64,000 bases of DNA from positions 7,805,888-7,869,887 of the forward strand of contig JAGGNK010008559.1 of the NCBI GenBank assembly GCA_017590115.1. Reading direction: 5' to 3'. A program made the translations under genes and the position numbers. Below, piece after piece: positions 40,666-54,700 of the stretch (position 1 is the first letter of the stretch; each line of letters opens with the position of its first letter). The notes under the pieces are model-generated. The model worked only from the letters and a program-made list of their open reading frames with translations. It searched no databases and was not told the origin of the DNA. This DNA is from Montifringilla adamsi (lineage: Eukaryota > Chordata > Aves > Passeriformes > Passeridae).

Positions 40666-43340
40666 CTTGCTGCTCACTCTTATCTGATAAGAGGGATATC
40701 AAGGAGTTTTCTCCACTGCCTAGACAAGAGGAAGTCCTGCTTTGTCCCTGCATTTCACTTTCTCTGTCAGCATGGCTTCCTTGATGCAGTTCTTGTGGCC
40801 TTACAGCCTCTAACACAAAATAGAAGACTATACAGCAGCTTTAGAGACCTCATATGCAAATACAAGTTACCACATTGTCAAATGCCTGTTTAACTTCCCA
40901 TTTACTCCACCAGCTTTAAAACTGATCTCAGATGCAACTGATTTAATCTGGAGTAGCTCAGACAGAGCCATCTCACCTCCCATGATTTTGGTGGAGATCT
41001 GCCTCTGCCCTTTTAAGCCCTGTGCTTCTGAAAACACAAGGAGAGTTACACTGTGCATCAGCTTCAGTTTTTAAGAGGTTCCAAAGTTGTCTGGACCAGC
41101 ACAAACCTTCACTGATCTCTTTGCATGAAACACTGCCAAGCACCACAAGATGTCACAGTTAATAAAGTCCTGTTACACATCCAAGTGGGAAGTTCCCAAC
41201 CTATCAACCAAATAAAGATGTATAAATGGCTGACAGTGCTACCACGACCACCTACTGTAGCTGGGCTCAAAGAAACTTCCCAGAAGAATCCACAGTTGAA
41301 ATACTGACAAAAGAGGTAACAGCAAACATTAGCACCAGCCTGTTTCTTTACTATGAACACTCCCAAGAGTAAATCAAAAAGTGGATTGAGGATAAATGAA
41401 CGTTCATCCACTTTACCAGGCAACAACCTATGTAAAGGTTATGGTAAAGAGGAGCAGAGCCAACTCCCCTCTTTGTGTAAAGAACACCATTATTGGAAGT
41501 AATCTCTCTGTGTTCTCAGCAGCCTCAGGGAGGTGTTACACAACAGACAAAAAAAAAACATAATTCCACAATGCTTCCCAGGAATGGGATGGAGGGAGAG
41601 AAGATAAAAAGAAGTATTGGTCACCATGTGGTTTCTCAAACCAAAGATGCTGTTGATTTCCTTTAATAAGCCCTAGCTATAAATTAACAGACATTTCAAA
41701 TAAAACCTAATGAGATCCTCTGTACTTCACAGCTGTGCTGCTTATCTAAAATTATTTTAAGATGCATCCATAGGGGGGAAAGAATCATCACACTACCTTT
41801 TCTTCAAGAAATAAAATTTCAGACTATGTGGTAGAAGAAAGTACTTTTTTTTTACTTGTTTCAGTTTTCATTTTTCAGAATTTCTCTTCTATTGGGCGTT
41901 AGTAGCTACCCCTTTCACCAGGAGAGAGTCTGTGTGTGCATGCATGAGACTCTGAGTGCAGTTGTGTATTTACACATACACCTATAAAATTTATTCCTTT
42001 AGGCTATTCCTTTTCTGAATGGTGAAAAACTGCTTAAGCACATAAACAGCATACAGTAAATAATCATTTGTACACAGAAAAGAAACATGCCAGAGCATGT
42101 CAGATAGAGCTCTCACCAGCTCAAACACTCATTTTTAAATGAACAATGAACAAGTGACCCAGCCTGACAGCCCAGACTCACCCACCAGACAGATTTATAC
42201 AGGGACATTTTATACCATGTCAGAATATTACACAGCTTACCAGACATCCAACTGCAGTCCAAATTCTTTGCAGATTATGTAAAGCATCCCCAAAGCCATC
42301 TGGAATCTTCAGATTTTCAGAGGAAAAGATGTAATTTGACAGACACATTACCATCTTTTTATTCATCACAGGCGAAGGTGCCCAAGTGACTTTAACTGCT
42401 CTCTACTAATTCCACATAGGAACCCTTCAATGCTATTGATAGTAATTAAATAATGATAATACATAAAAGTAATTTAAAGCTGGTTTTCCTCTCTTTGTGA
42501 TGAAATGTCAAGATCAAAAAATTTAAAACATTTTTTAAAATTTTAAAATCAACTGACTCCTAGAGCTGGAAGTCCAGTAAGTCCCTACTTACTGCACAGA
42601 CTTTTATTTGGACTTCATACATTCCTCTACATTCCCAAGGAAATTCTCAGCTGGTGAAGGATGCAACTGAATGTGTTTAGGTGCCACAAGCATTGAATCA
42701 CTGCCACAAGCAATAGTGTCCCTTGGGACTGACACACCAGGATTTAGTCCCTGCTCTTCCAGTACTGCTCCCCTCTTGGTAATGGGCATGCTCCAGGGAT
42801 TCATCTCTCCCAGGACAAGGCATCTCCCTGCAACCTTCACTCCCAGTGGACATGTCCTCCACAATGCTGTTCATATATGTGCTACTGGTTCCAAGCAAAT
42901 ATAAAGCAAATTTCAGCTGGTTTAAATGCTAAGATGAGCTTTTACTCACAGCTCTAACACAATCCAAGCTGAGAATGAAAAAGCCACAGTTCATATACAG
43001 CAGGAGGAAATAGCTGACAAACACTCCTTGGAGCCATAAAGTGAGATAAATTTAAATTTTGAAAGAAGTCCTGTCATATTTCTCCAGAACAGTATAGAAA
43101 GCTGCAGATGGATTGAAGAAATTCATTGCTGTATGACACAGGAAAAAAATGCAGAATCTTTGTTTACCTAGGCTTGTGGTTTCAAAGAATCAACTTTTTA
43201 GTGCGTTCATTTCTTGACTCAAAGTGAAAATGGGAATTCACCCTTTTCTCTTTTTTCCTGCCCAATGTGCAGATGGGGCACATTTTCTTTCACTCCATCA
43301 ATCCCTGCCCCCCCACGCACAAGCCTGCATACATGCACCT
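40666..43340. other. IL21 upstream region
   Basis: AT-rich DNA without recognised exons or repeats. It may hold IL21 control elements, but I can point to none beyond those listed separately. Confidence 0.4.
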
Positions 43341-43445
43341 AGCCAGTGGAAAAGAAAAAAGGGTTACTCATTAATCCATTCTACAAAGCTTTCCAAACTG
43401 AAATGGGTGGGTTCTCCATCTCCAGCAGGGAGCAATATATAGGTA
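43341..43445 (+). promoter_or_regulatory. IL21: IL21 core promoter with NFAT/AP-1-like sites
   Basis: A TATA-like ATATATA at 43435-43441 lies about 100 bases before the IL21 ATG, which suits a start of transcription near 43465-43470. About 90 bases further up are GGAAAA (43348-43353, NFAT core) and TTACTCA (43364-43370, AP-1-like on the other strand), spaced 10 bases apart. T-cell cytokine promoters commonly use NFAT and AP-1, and mammalian IL21 is NFAT-driven. Binding here is inferred. Confidence 0.55.
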
Positions 43446-43540
43446 GGTGCAGAGCTTACCTGAGCACAGCTCAAACTGGAGTGTTACACTTGAACAGCAC
43501 AACTTTGCTCCTGGCACATTTTAAAACAGAACTCATCAGG

Positions 43541-46500
43541 ATGAAGAAGATGATTATTTTCTGCATGCTTTTCTTCTGCTCCACTATGATGTTGACTGCA
43601 GCTTCACCCAGAACAGTAAAATACAAACAGATTCAAAATAAAATTGGAGTCATAAAAAGGCTGGTGAAAGATAAGGTAAGTGATGGTATTTGTCATAATA
43701 TTGAAATTACTTTCAAGCATTGTGTATTGCTTAGTATAGATCTTATGAGGGATATCACTTTCCAATGTTAAAACTTTTCTAACTTAGATTTGTTTTATTT
43801 TAGGATGCTGAATTGCTGCATACACCAGAAAACTTTATGGTGAGGCTGCTTTAACATTTTTTTCATAATTATATAGTTTTGATTTTGTGCTGGTTTATTC
43901 CATTGACAAATGGAGAATGTCTTCTTCTTCACATCTCTGACCTAGTACTCTTAATGCAAGCTACACTAAATAAGAAAATACTTTCTAAAACTTCCCTTTC
44001 TGGATATTTAATAGCAGAAGTGTTTATATTTTGGCATCACAATTACTATTTTGCTATTTTATGTGTATCATAAGCCACCAATAGATCCAGAGTTGCACAA
44101 ATTCCATTTAATTAAGAAATAGTGCTAAGAGTAAGGATTCATACAAGACCCAGACAAGCTGCAGCGCTTTTGGGGATGCAGGTATTTGGAGTGGAAGTGC
44201 CTCCAGCTACCATGAGCTCCAGCATGGCTAAGCTGCCCCCCTTGCCTCCCACTGCAGCCAAACGACAAGAGTGGCACTGCAAGGTCATGTCAATGAGTGG
44301 TTCATCTCATGTGCATTCACACTGCTCTCTCAGAGACTATTTGTGCAGGGACTGTGCTACCAACAGGAAGAAAAACTGCACCTGCGAATATTCTCTTCAG
44401 ATTATAACCAGTTAAAAATGCAAGAGCAGCTCCCTGTGAACTCCTTTTTAATACAGATATGTATTTATGCATTATTTAGTGCTGATATTTTGCATCTTCC
44501 AAGGCTAAGATCTTCTTACATACAGTGAGTCACCAAGTCTGTGCACTCTCAGAAGTCGCAGGATGCAGGATGTACTGTGAATTTAAATGCTAATCATAGT
44601 AAAATCACGTCTTAAAAACTTGGAGGGTAAATGCGTGCTACTTTGGTAATCCCTCAACATGCAACTGAAGTATGTAGAGCAACCTGTGGCTACCTAATAT
44701 TATACTTGTGTTATCAGCTGTCTTAAATTTTTAAGCCCTATTTTGTAGCACAAACAATTTTGATTGACATGTAAAAGCCATCACTATGCACTACTATGCT
44801 GTAAAAGCTGTAGACATTGTTAAAAATTTATCTACTCAGGATTCTAAACTCCCTTGCAAGCAGCTACAAGAAGAAAGGAAAAAAACTCACCTCATTTCAC
44901 ACAGGTTTTGGTTAGCCTCTTCCTAGGCTTTACAGCTCGGTACATGTTTAACTTGCCAAAAATTATACAGAAGCATGACCAAACCAGATGCATTCCTTTG
45001 AATTGCTAGGAACAACTTCAGTGCACAAATGCATTGCCGGGCTTTTCCCACTAAAACTCTTTCTAACTTGGTGTCAAAGTGAAAAGGAGGAGATTATTTG
45101 CTGTCATTTTAATCCAGCGCTTGCCGCTGCCTCTGAAACTAAGCAAAGACAACTAGTGACTAATTGCTTAATGAGGTTGTTGGGGTTTTTTCTTAAAAAA
45201 AGTCATGCTCACCTCAGGAAGGAAAACGACAGCTCACTTGCAGCTTAGGGCTTTACTGTCTGATTCTGGGAGGTCCTGAGTGCCTCCTCTGAATACTAGA
45301 GAAGACAGAGAATTCACATATTTAGAAGTTATTGATATGGGTTCAGCTTCTGATGCAAAATGTAAAAAAAAACATTAGTGTGCTAACAGTAATTAACACC
45401 AGGAACCAAATCAACAAACTTTTCATCCTACAGGGTGACTAAAATATGTATCACAGTGTGCTAAAGTGGCACTCAGTGATTAGGTGCCACCACAGCCTAG
45501 TGAAACTCAATTTGATAAAAAGTTGCTCCCATAACTGCATTTCAAGTATCAAAATATTTGAATTTTTAAAAATTATAATCTACTCATGCCAGTTTTGCAT
45601 TTGGTCTTGAATATTCAATGAGAAAATCACCTATTATAATATTTAGAATTAGGTGGTTTATCCCGATCCATTTTGGCTTCCTTGAGGTTCTTTTGTGTGG
45701 ACTGTTAGCCCCAATTCAATCCCATAGAATTTCCTTGTACTCTCAACAATGAAGTATTCTTTCCTTTGACTAAAGAGAAGTTAGAGGACATCAATTCAAG
45801 GGAAAACAGCAGTATTAAAACGTGAAAAAGCAGTGTTAATGCTGAGGTAATTCCAGTCTGGAGGGCAAATGAGCTCTCCTGCTGGTGACTGGCAGCTGAA
45901 GTGCCGCTGAGTGACAAGATGCTGATGTGCCCTGGATCTGTATCTCACCCCGCTGATCACTAATTCCGGAAGCAAGGGCTCTACGGGTTCATCTGTAAAG
46001 CTAGTTTGAGTCAGATGCAGAGTGCTGCTGCCAACTGCCACTGATACAAATATTTTACACATTTCTAGCTCCCCTCAGACCATTTCCAGTGGTATGTGCT
46101 CCTTCATGCCTCACCCCCAAAGTGCTCAGCCTGTGACAACACGCTGGGCCCCACAATCCTTGTGGTGGCTGAACGTTGGCTGCCTCAGCTATAAGTGACA
46201 GCTCAGCAAAACAGAAAAGGCAGCACAGATGAGAAATGCTGGTTTCTCAGCTCAGTACGGATGAGACCAAAAATGTTTTCAGTTTCAGCTGGAAAATCGA
46301 TCTCTTTAAAAGACGAGTAGTGTTTTTTTCCAGTAAGCAAGGCCAGTTACGGTAAGGATGCTTGAAACAAACATAAACGTTTGGCTTTTAAGGAAAATAA
46401 AATATTTTATCTGACCAACACAGAATGTTGCCAGCCAAATTTGCTAAAAGCAACATCCATGAAGGCTGCTGTGTCCATGCCCAAGCAGCAAACTGCAGTG

Positions 46501-47987
46501 ACATCTCATAAAGCAGATGAGACTCAGCTTGGGCAGCAGTTGGTATGCTGAGAAGGATGATGGCTTTGGAGTCTTTCTAATATGTGTAATCAGCAGCTTC
46601 CTTCTTTGGAAAACAGAAAGTAACTTAAACTGGCTGCAGTAAACATTGCTTTTCTTTCTTTGTTGACTGTTAGGTTAGTTTTGGGGATAGTTTCTGTATC
46701 ACTTCTGATGTTATCATATAATAACATTTTAAGAGTATTTGAAAACACACAGTTCTTTGTCAATTCTAATTATTAACTAGGCATTATTAGAAAGGGTACC
46801 AAAATGAGGAAGAAATAGAAGTATATTCCCACACATAGCACTGAGAGATATTTGTAATTTTTAAAAAATAAAATGCTCATGCTTTAGCAGGTGAAAACCT
46901 ACTACATGTAATTGATCTACTCTTCAGGATTGTTTTCTTTCAAATGCTGTTATGATTAATAGCCAAGTGGAAATTTATTTCATTAGGAAATACCTAAGTA
47001 ATTATGCAAGAACAGCCAAAGTAAGGCTCAATATCACTTGTGTATCAAAAACGAATTAAAAAAAGGTACAGCTGAATAGTCTCAGTTAATATCCTGGATA
47101 CCTTCTTCTGCACATGGACCACAATCTAACATTAGCAGGAAAAAGTGCTGCAACATTGGCTTTAAAACAGTTCCTTCTTCTCCTGCCATAGGAGGGATGC
47201 CTGTCCACAGCTGTGACCTGCTTCAAGAATGGGACCCTGAAATTACAACCAGCAAGCAACCAAGATAAGGGGGCGTTCACCAAAGCCATTAGAACCGTGC
47301 AGAACTTTACCTACAGAAACTCTGGAAAGGTAGGATTTCCTCAGAGTGCTCATAATTGTGATCATTGCTCCTTATTTTCTATAGCAGGAGCCTCCTGCAA
47401 TGGGGGAATTGTAGAAAGCAAATTATTAGAAACAGTAATCTGCCCTTCATTACTTTGGAAATTAAAAAGTCCAAGTTTTGAATTTTTGGGAGAACCGTTC
47501 CCTGTAACCATAAAAATTCGCATACGTGTATTTGGCAACCGCACAACGTGCTGGCAGAAGGACAGGGATCACTGCAAAAAAAGTGAATGGAAGGTGTCAT
47601 TACTAAATTCCTTCCCTTTGGAAAGAGCTTGTGTCAAAGCTTTTCCAGCTAGAAAAGGCATTGGTTACAACCCTCTTGATTTTTCAGTGAGAAAGCCTGA
47701 GGTTTGATTTAGGACTGTGATGTGCTGTTTAGAAGCGCCATGATTCTTTTTTATCTTTCAGAACTGTGAGTTGTATGAGAAAACATGTGAATCTTATGAG
47801 AAGAAAACCCCCAAAGAATTTCTGAAGGGCTTTGAAAATCTTATGCAAATGGTAAGCAGAGTTCATTCCTCCTGGGTGCTTCTTGACATTTTGCAAACCA
47901 TTACAGATATCCTTAGTTTACATCCTTACTAACAACGTGTTGTTTTTACAGCTATACAAGAACGAATGTAGGACACACCAGAGCTGA
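43541..47987 (+). CDS. IL21: IL21, interleukin-21 (5 exons)
   Basis: Coding exons are 43541-43675, 43804-43839, 47192-47329, 47762-47851 and 47952-47987 (TGA), all phase 0 with GT-AG borders, giving 144 residues. This matches the five-exon IL21 layout, including the tiny 36-base second exon. Residues 1 to about 21 form a hydrophobic signal peptide. The key family match is CESYEKKTPKEFLKGFENLM in exon 4, close to human CDSYEKKPPKEFLERFKSLL; EGCLSTAVTCF in exon 3 matches human ETNCEWSAFSCF. Cysteines at 60, 67, 105 and 112 can form the two disulfides of the four-helix bundle; Cys139 near the end is extra. Possible N-glycosylation sites are Asn70 (NGT) and Asn95 (NFT). IL-21 is secreted by activated T cells and signals through IL21R and the common gamma chain. 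The C-terminal tail after exon 4 is short and differs from human. IL2 is excluded by the exon-4 motif and by position beside CETN4/BBS12. Confidence 0.93.
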
Positions 47988-48755
47988 AGGCTACTGAAAA
48001 TCTATTTTTTAAAGCAGACACTATGTTATGTTTAAGATGTGAAAAATGTAAATACTTCCTAGTGCTATTATGTGTTCTCTGTGTGTGGTAAGTGAAAACT
48101 TCTCCCAAAATATTAAGGTGCCTTATTTGGATGGGTATTTGTAAGATGGATGCTAGCCCCACCTTACAGGGAAAATTAAATTCTAATTTCACAAAAAACA
48201 GCTCTAGTAAGGGACTTAACTGTCCCCCTTCTGCTGAACTAGAAATACAAGAGATGGTTACTTTTGTACTTTTGCTTTGATCTTAACTGAAATCCCATGT
48301 AGAAATTTCTGCAACTTTTCAAAGAAAATTAACAAAAAAATTATCAGGGGTTTTGAAGCCTCAAAGGAATCTGCTTGGACTGATTTCCTTATTTACAATA
48401 ATACCACACACAGAGCTTTATTTATAAATTCTTAGACTGCATGTTAGCTAACTATGGAAAAATGTCCTGCATTTAACTGCCTTCTCAATACTGGGAAAAA
48501 CATTTACAAATCATACTGCATGGCTGTGATTAACATCTTGAAGGTAATGGCACATTTGCCATAGGATTCAATAGGGATGAGATGTAACCCACATGCTCTA
48601 AGTGGAGATACAGGATTCTGAGGGAAAATCCTGTTTCAGAAAATGGAATTTCATCAACACTGCCCCAGCTTAACATGACAGATACAGCAGGGCATGACAG
48701 GCTGGTACAACCAGCCACTACAAAATGTCCAATAAATACAGTAATTGATGATTAG
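47988..48755 (+). other. IL21: Probable IL21 3' untranslated region
   Basis: AT-rich sequence after the stop codon, with an AU-rich TTTATTTATAAA near 48419, a feature common in unstable cytokine mRNAs. The end is set by the AATAAA at 48731-48736; a longer form ending near 49.8 kb is possible. Confidence 0.4.
48731..48736 (+). terminator. IL21: Candidate IL21 poly(A) signal
   Basis: First canonical AATAAA downstream of the IL21 stop, about 745 bases away. A second canonical hexamer occurs at 49797-49802. Confidence 0.4.
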
Positions 48756-51700
48756 TCAGAATGAAACAGCTCCAATGCATACTGCTCTTTCTCAGAGGAC
48801 AACATTTACCCTCATATTAATGTACCATTAACTCTATTCATTCCCTCTGATTAATTTTTACAGTTTGTTATTTGACACTTTTTCTTTAAAAATCTGTCAA
48901 GTTTTTGTTCTATGCAAACCTTACTGTACAGCTCCTGAATCCTGAACATTTCTGTGGAACTATGGCCAGAGATACCATTGAAATTTTTTTAAATGAAAGT
49001 GAGTATTACTTAAAACTAGTTTTGGCAGCTTTATTATATACACCATATTCTGCTTGCAAGGATTCTGAACCTCTGGGTTCTTCCATTTGGGTTAATTTGC
49101 CCAAACAGATATTAAACCCACAGGAGGAAACTGATATTGGAAAAGAGCATAGAGCCTTCCAGTAAAAATTAACATTTCATCTAATTTTCTCTCTACTTAG
49201 TAGAAATGTGGCAGAGAGAGGAAACTGGAAAACTGCATCTAGTGTTAGGATGGAAAATGACAAGCTTAGTTACCTCTAAAAATAATGAGGTAGTATTAAA
49301 AATATTTCCATTCCTACCAATGTCGTTGGCCTAAAGGAAAACTAATACAAAAAGCTTTGCTGCCTCCACATTTTCACTGTCCTGAAATGTGAACCTCCTC
49401 AAAAATGTACATCAGAAAGAGGAAGGAAGATCCTCAGGGCACTGCAAACCAAGTGAACTCTCCTTCTTTCTGGTGATGGTCATTTTGATTTAGAACATCT
49501 TTTTCTTCTCCTTTCCCTTTTTGGTTTCAAAACTCGCTTTTCCTTTGTGTAATGCTCTATCTCACACCTCCATGTTTCCACATTACTGTGTCAGAATTAA
49601 CATTCTAAAAAATATCTGCTACTCATATGTAAGTAATCAAAGTACTGAGTTTAAATTATGTTCTTTCTGCACCTTCTATCCCTGTTTCTCTGACTCACCT
49701 ACCCATGAAGTCCCTTCATCACCAATCGGTGAGCACTATGCAAAGCTGCTACTGCAATAGATTTTAAAGCCAGGGTAAAATTCTATTGCAGAGTTGAATA
49801 AAAGCAACTGCAAAAACATTGAACCATGTCCTGCAGTTGCAGCGTACCTGCTGATATTTCTACATTTGTGTTTTTATGGAGGGGTTTTAATTGAATGCCT
49901 TTATCATTAATTAAGTGCATTTTTATGTGAGTCCTAGGAGGACAACCAATAAACCATCACTTCTCATGCACCTCCATGGAATATTTGCATGTGCAGGTTT
50001 TTGGAGAAAGAGTTTTATTTTTGTACAAAGAGTACAGTATGTGTTTCTTTATCTGTAAATGTTTTTTCCAGTAACTTGCCAAGTGCATTGAAATCACTGT
50101 TCTAAAAGAGCCTGTTAAAATCCTTGCTGTGCAGACGAAATGGGATTAGCATGCCCTGACAAACACAACATTGTGTATTACATATTTATTAGCAATCATT
50201 ACAAAGCATTGAGAAACAACTTGTGTAGCTGGGATGGACATTTAAGGAATGAGAAGCAATTCCCTACAGGAATGTCATAAGCTAACTAGGTACTCCTGCC
50301 TACACTGCAGCAATGCCTGGGTTTTGTCCAAGAGGCAGCACGTAATGCGTAAGTAATGCACCTACTTCTGTTTAGTGACTTGCTTCATTGTTTTTAACTA
50401 TGGATTTTATCACACCAAACATAGTGCTAAAGCTTATTTTTTCTTGTTTTAAACACAATATAGTTGTTTATTAATTGAAGTTATTTCTTGTACCTGCAGA
50501 ACAAGTTAATTTAAAATGCTCACTTGTAGTATTCAAAAAACTAGTGAGAAACTGCAGCAAATGTAACTTTAGAGGATTAATTGCTCAGAGATCTTGCTGA
50601 AAACTGAAATTATTAGACAAGCCAGTCCAGCTACATATGGAGAATATTAATCACAAAATTTGGACAGGTGATTTTGGCCAACACCACACCCCTGGGCAGT
50701 GTCAGCACAATCATTGTGGGCAACTCTGTGCACTTCAAATATGCACTGATTTACAAGATGTGAGGATTTGTGCTCACTCTTTGTCAAGAGTGATCAAAGA
50801 CTGAGTGTGTTATTCAGGGTGTGCTATTTGAAGAACAGGATGAATGAAGAACAGGAAATCTGTGCAGAACAAACCAGTGTTCAAGAAGACATCATCTTGT
50901 TCTGCAATAGCGTTCTCAGAAGGAAAAATGAAGATGCCCCAGGAGGAACTTGTGACTTTAGGAACGACCAGACACCACAAATCCAAATGTGTACACCCTC
51001 TTGACTTTTTTCTTTTCATGAGATGAACTCTCTTTGTACTAAGTGCACTCTGCAGAAACAATGTGTGTTTCATTAACAGAGTACAAAATGTAAGCCATAC
51101 AAGCTTACTACCTCCCAGGGAGGCTTCACAATATATTTATGATTTTGATCATAAGTGCCCTTTGTAGGCACTTCGAGATGTGTTTTAGCATGGTATATAC
51201 AATTTTGTATAATATTTACTTTTCCTGAGAAGATTCTTTATTTTTATACCAATTGATTAATCTAATTTAATTATTTATTGCATTTCTGTAATGGGAATGT
51301 TTGTACTAAGGACTATGTGGTCTGATTAATTTATATGCCTGTGATATTAAACAATTTTAGCTACTACCATTTTCTCTTGTTCTTTTCTTCAAGAACGTAT
51401 TTTTGTAGTTAGCAGTGTGAGAACCATTCCCTGTGGGATTTCCAGCCACCTGTTTCACAGACCTGGTTTGGAGCGGGGTAAATTGTTCCCGAGTATTTCT
51501 TCATCTCACTGAGTGAGATGAGTCAGATTTGACTAACAGTTAATTCTGGATGAATCCCAGCATACGTGATTCCTGCTGTTTTCTTGTGTGCAAAGACTCC
51601 ATCTGGTGGGAAAAACCACAGGGAATAGTTCTCACTACAAACAGATAACTACAAAACTTCCCTACAGTGTTCTCTGCTTTGCACTTGTGCTGGTGACCCA

Positions 51701-54700
51701 TGTTGTAACATGAGCAAAGGTGAAAGAGAACGTCTCCTACTCAAACATCTTTGCCCGAGCTGCTGATCTCCGCTCCTGTACTGCCACCTTTTGATGGCAG
51801 TTCGGAAATTCAAAGCAGTTCCAGACACAGAACCGGCAAGCTGAGTCACTGTCATGACAGTGAGCTTTGAGATACACCACAGACATAACAACTAAGTTCT
51901 CCACTTCCCGTTCAGTTTTCCCTTTTCCTCTTCACACAGCTGAAGGTCCAATAGTGTTAGTGTTGTAACATCACGAAGCCCATGTTTAAAAACATCCCTT
52001 ACCACACCAGTCCAGCTCTTCAGCAGCTCCTTTCCCTTTGCAAGAGAATGTACAAATGGATGCTGTGTCCATGTGTTCCTTCATTAAGTGTCCAACAACC
52101 TACCAGGAGTTCTCATGCTCTTTTTAGACTCTTTGTAAACAATCCTCTTACCTCTTACCATTTTTTGAAGATGACCTTATTATTAAACTTCACTGCCTAC
52201 TCCTGGTTCTCCATCTCCCTCCCATTCTAATTCTCAACACTTGTTCTCCCAATCCCAGTTCACTTTCTTCCTCCTGTTACACTTCCTCCAGCTATCTTTC
52301 TGTTATCAGGGAATTTTCAGACACTCACATGGCGCAAGATCATCAGCTGCACAATTCCATTAAAATGGAAAAAGAGTTGAACATAATGCTAGTGGCCCAC
52401 ATAAAGTTTAATTCCTTACCATCCCCAGGAGAATATCCTGACAACAAAGAAGTCAGAAAGATTTTCTCTTCTAAGCCAAAGAAGTGAGGGAAGCACTCAC
52501 AAACCAGCTGTACCAGGAAATACAGTAGGTTTCATATGAAGCTTATCACAACAGATCAGACAAACACAATGATAAAGCAGCTCTCTCCATCCTCCCTTAA
52601 AAAAAATCCTTAAAAGATGTAGAGACAATGAACGACAAAGGGGTCAAGGCCAGTGCCAGTTGATATGAGGACAGGATCTGCAGGGGGTGAAACACAGAAA
52701 AGTGTTTGAGCTCGGCACCCCAAATCCAGCGTTTCATCAAACCAAGAAGCAACTCCAAGTTTATCACTTTGATAAACTTTTGAATGCCTAGGAAATGCAC
52801 CAGTGTAGAGAGCAAATCACTGCACAAGAGGGCAGCAGGCAGCTGAGAAAGGAAAGGAAATCTTCACTCTGCTCCTTCTCCTCCTGACCCCGCCCAGCTC
52901 GTAACAAATTAATCTACGAACCCTCAAATGTGGGGAAATACAGTCCAAAAAGGGGACTTAACTAAAAAATGCTCCCATTTCTGTGATCTTTTACAGGCAC
53001 ATTTCAAATACCACCTACTTGTAATTCCTACTTCTTCCTACATTTTGTTCTTTCCCAAACACTTTACTCGTCATTCATTTCACTCCTCCCTTCTACTCTC
53101 CATCTCTCCTTTAGGGAAACCACTTTAGTTATGGGGGTAACTTGATGTCAGTTATGTCAGGGCCTGAAACTTACAACTCTTGCATTAACACCAGACAGGA
53201 CAAAGCATTGGAAAAACTTGCCACCTTACCATTAGGAGAAGCATCACCTGAAAACAAAGACTAAGCGGAAAAAAACCCCAAAAACCACCAACACAAAACA
53301 AAAAAATTAAATTACAGGATCTGTGCTGTTCCTGGGAGATTCACACTTCCCTTCAGCATGGAGCATTTGGCCCATTTCAAAATTGCTAACCCAGTACCTG
53401 CAGATGAACAGTTACAAGCATTCCGTATGGACGTACTGCCTCTCCCTTTAGGTGCTCCACATCCTGTAAGACAGCTGCTACACTCTACTGCCCCCTTATT
53501 TTACTTTTATCAATTCATTTCCTGTTTTACACCCTGCAAAGAGCTGAACGAACACCAGGTAACATGTGGAATGCATCAGGTGCAGCTGGAATTGGTGGGA
53601 AAGGTGTAGTACAAATCCCTGAACACCTGAGCTGGCATTCAGAATTTTTTTATGGCACTGAAGAACAGAATACTGGGAACGTACTACCTCAAGCTTCTTT
53701 TCCACCTGTTGCACTGGGCAGGATTGGCTGAAACCATTCCCACTTTTTCCCCCTACCAGTCCCCAACAGTTGCATTTTTGTGGGGAGAGAGTGAGGTGGC
53801 AAATTATATTTGCTCTGGGTCAGTTCTGTGACCCAGACACTGCTTTTTAAAACATGCCCTCATGAAGTGTAACTGTTCTGCATCAGAAAACTTCCCTTAA
53901 AAATATGTTGTACAAGGCAAACTCAGAAGCAGACTTGGTTGGGAATTTTTCAGCGCAAGTTCTCCCACTGGAGGATGACAATTTTTTGAAACTGAAACTT
54001 TACAACTTTCACTGCAACAGTCTGACAAAAACCTTTTCTGAGGTCCAGGATGGAATTTCTGTTATAAACAAAAGCAGAGCAGAATGCAGGTTTTTGGGAT
54101 AGGAAGTGATTGCTGGCCTCTTCTGCTTTATTTGGCTTCTCCATTGGGACACACTCCACCAATGTGCCAGAGGAGGTACCTACTCCACAGGCTACTGATG
54201 GCTGTGGATCAGTCTTACACTTTCTGGAGTGCTTTTTTATTAAAACAGTGGAGAGTTCTCAACATCATTTCAGAGTGACACAGAGGGAAATAAAGGTCAA
54301 AATTGGAAAAGTGACACTTCTGTGAGATGGGGAAATATTTTCTAGCTACTTCTATGTGGTTCTCATATGATTTGTCTCAGTGTTTGAGACAATTCTCCGG
54401 CAAATTTCCCACTCTGACACATATGCCTTTTTCAGGCTTTAAGAACAACTCAGTGGGCAGCAGAGCAATAAAGGTCAGATGAAGAGCAGCAGAGGTACAC
54501 AGCAAACAGTAAATTCCTCTGTGGAATGAAAGAAACCGTAGGTTGAAAAGTCACTGGGAGAACAAAGATGGATAGTAATCTCATTTAAAACTTCTCCCTC
54601 AGTGAAAGTTTCTGTATGAGTATTGATCCATCAATAACACATTTTGCAATCAAAAGCACCCAGGGTGCTTTCCCAGGCCCCACAGATCTCCTTATTTTCC

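Noticed and set aside
47213..47707. 164-codon plus-strand frame
   Set aside because: It begins inside IL21 exon 3 and reads through the donor into intron 3; only the first part is coding.
48905..49165. Possible IL2 exon, because of an LLYTPYSACK stretch
   Set aside because: The short LYTP match is not bounded by proper splice sites and no other IL2 exon is nearby.
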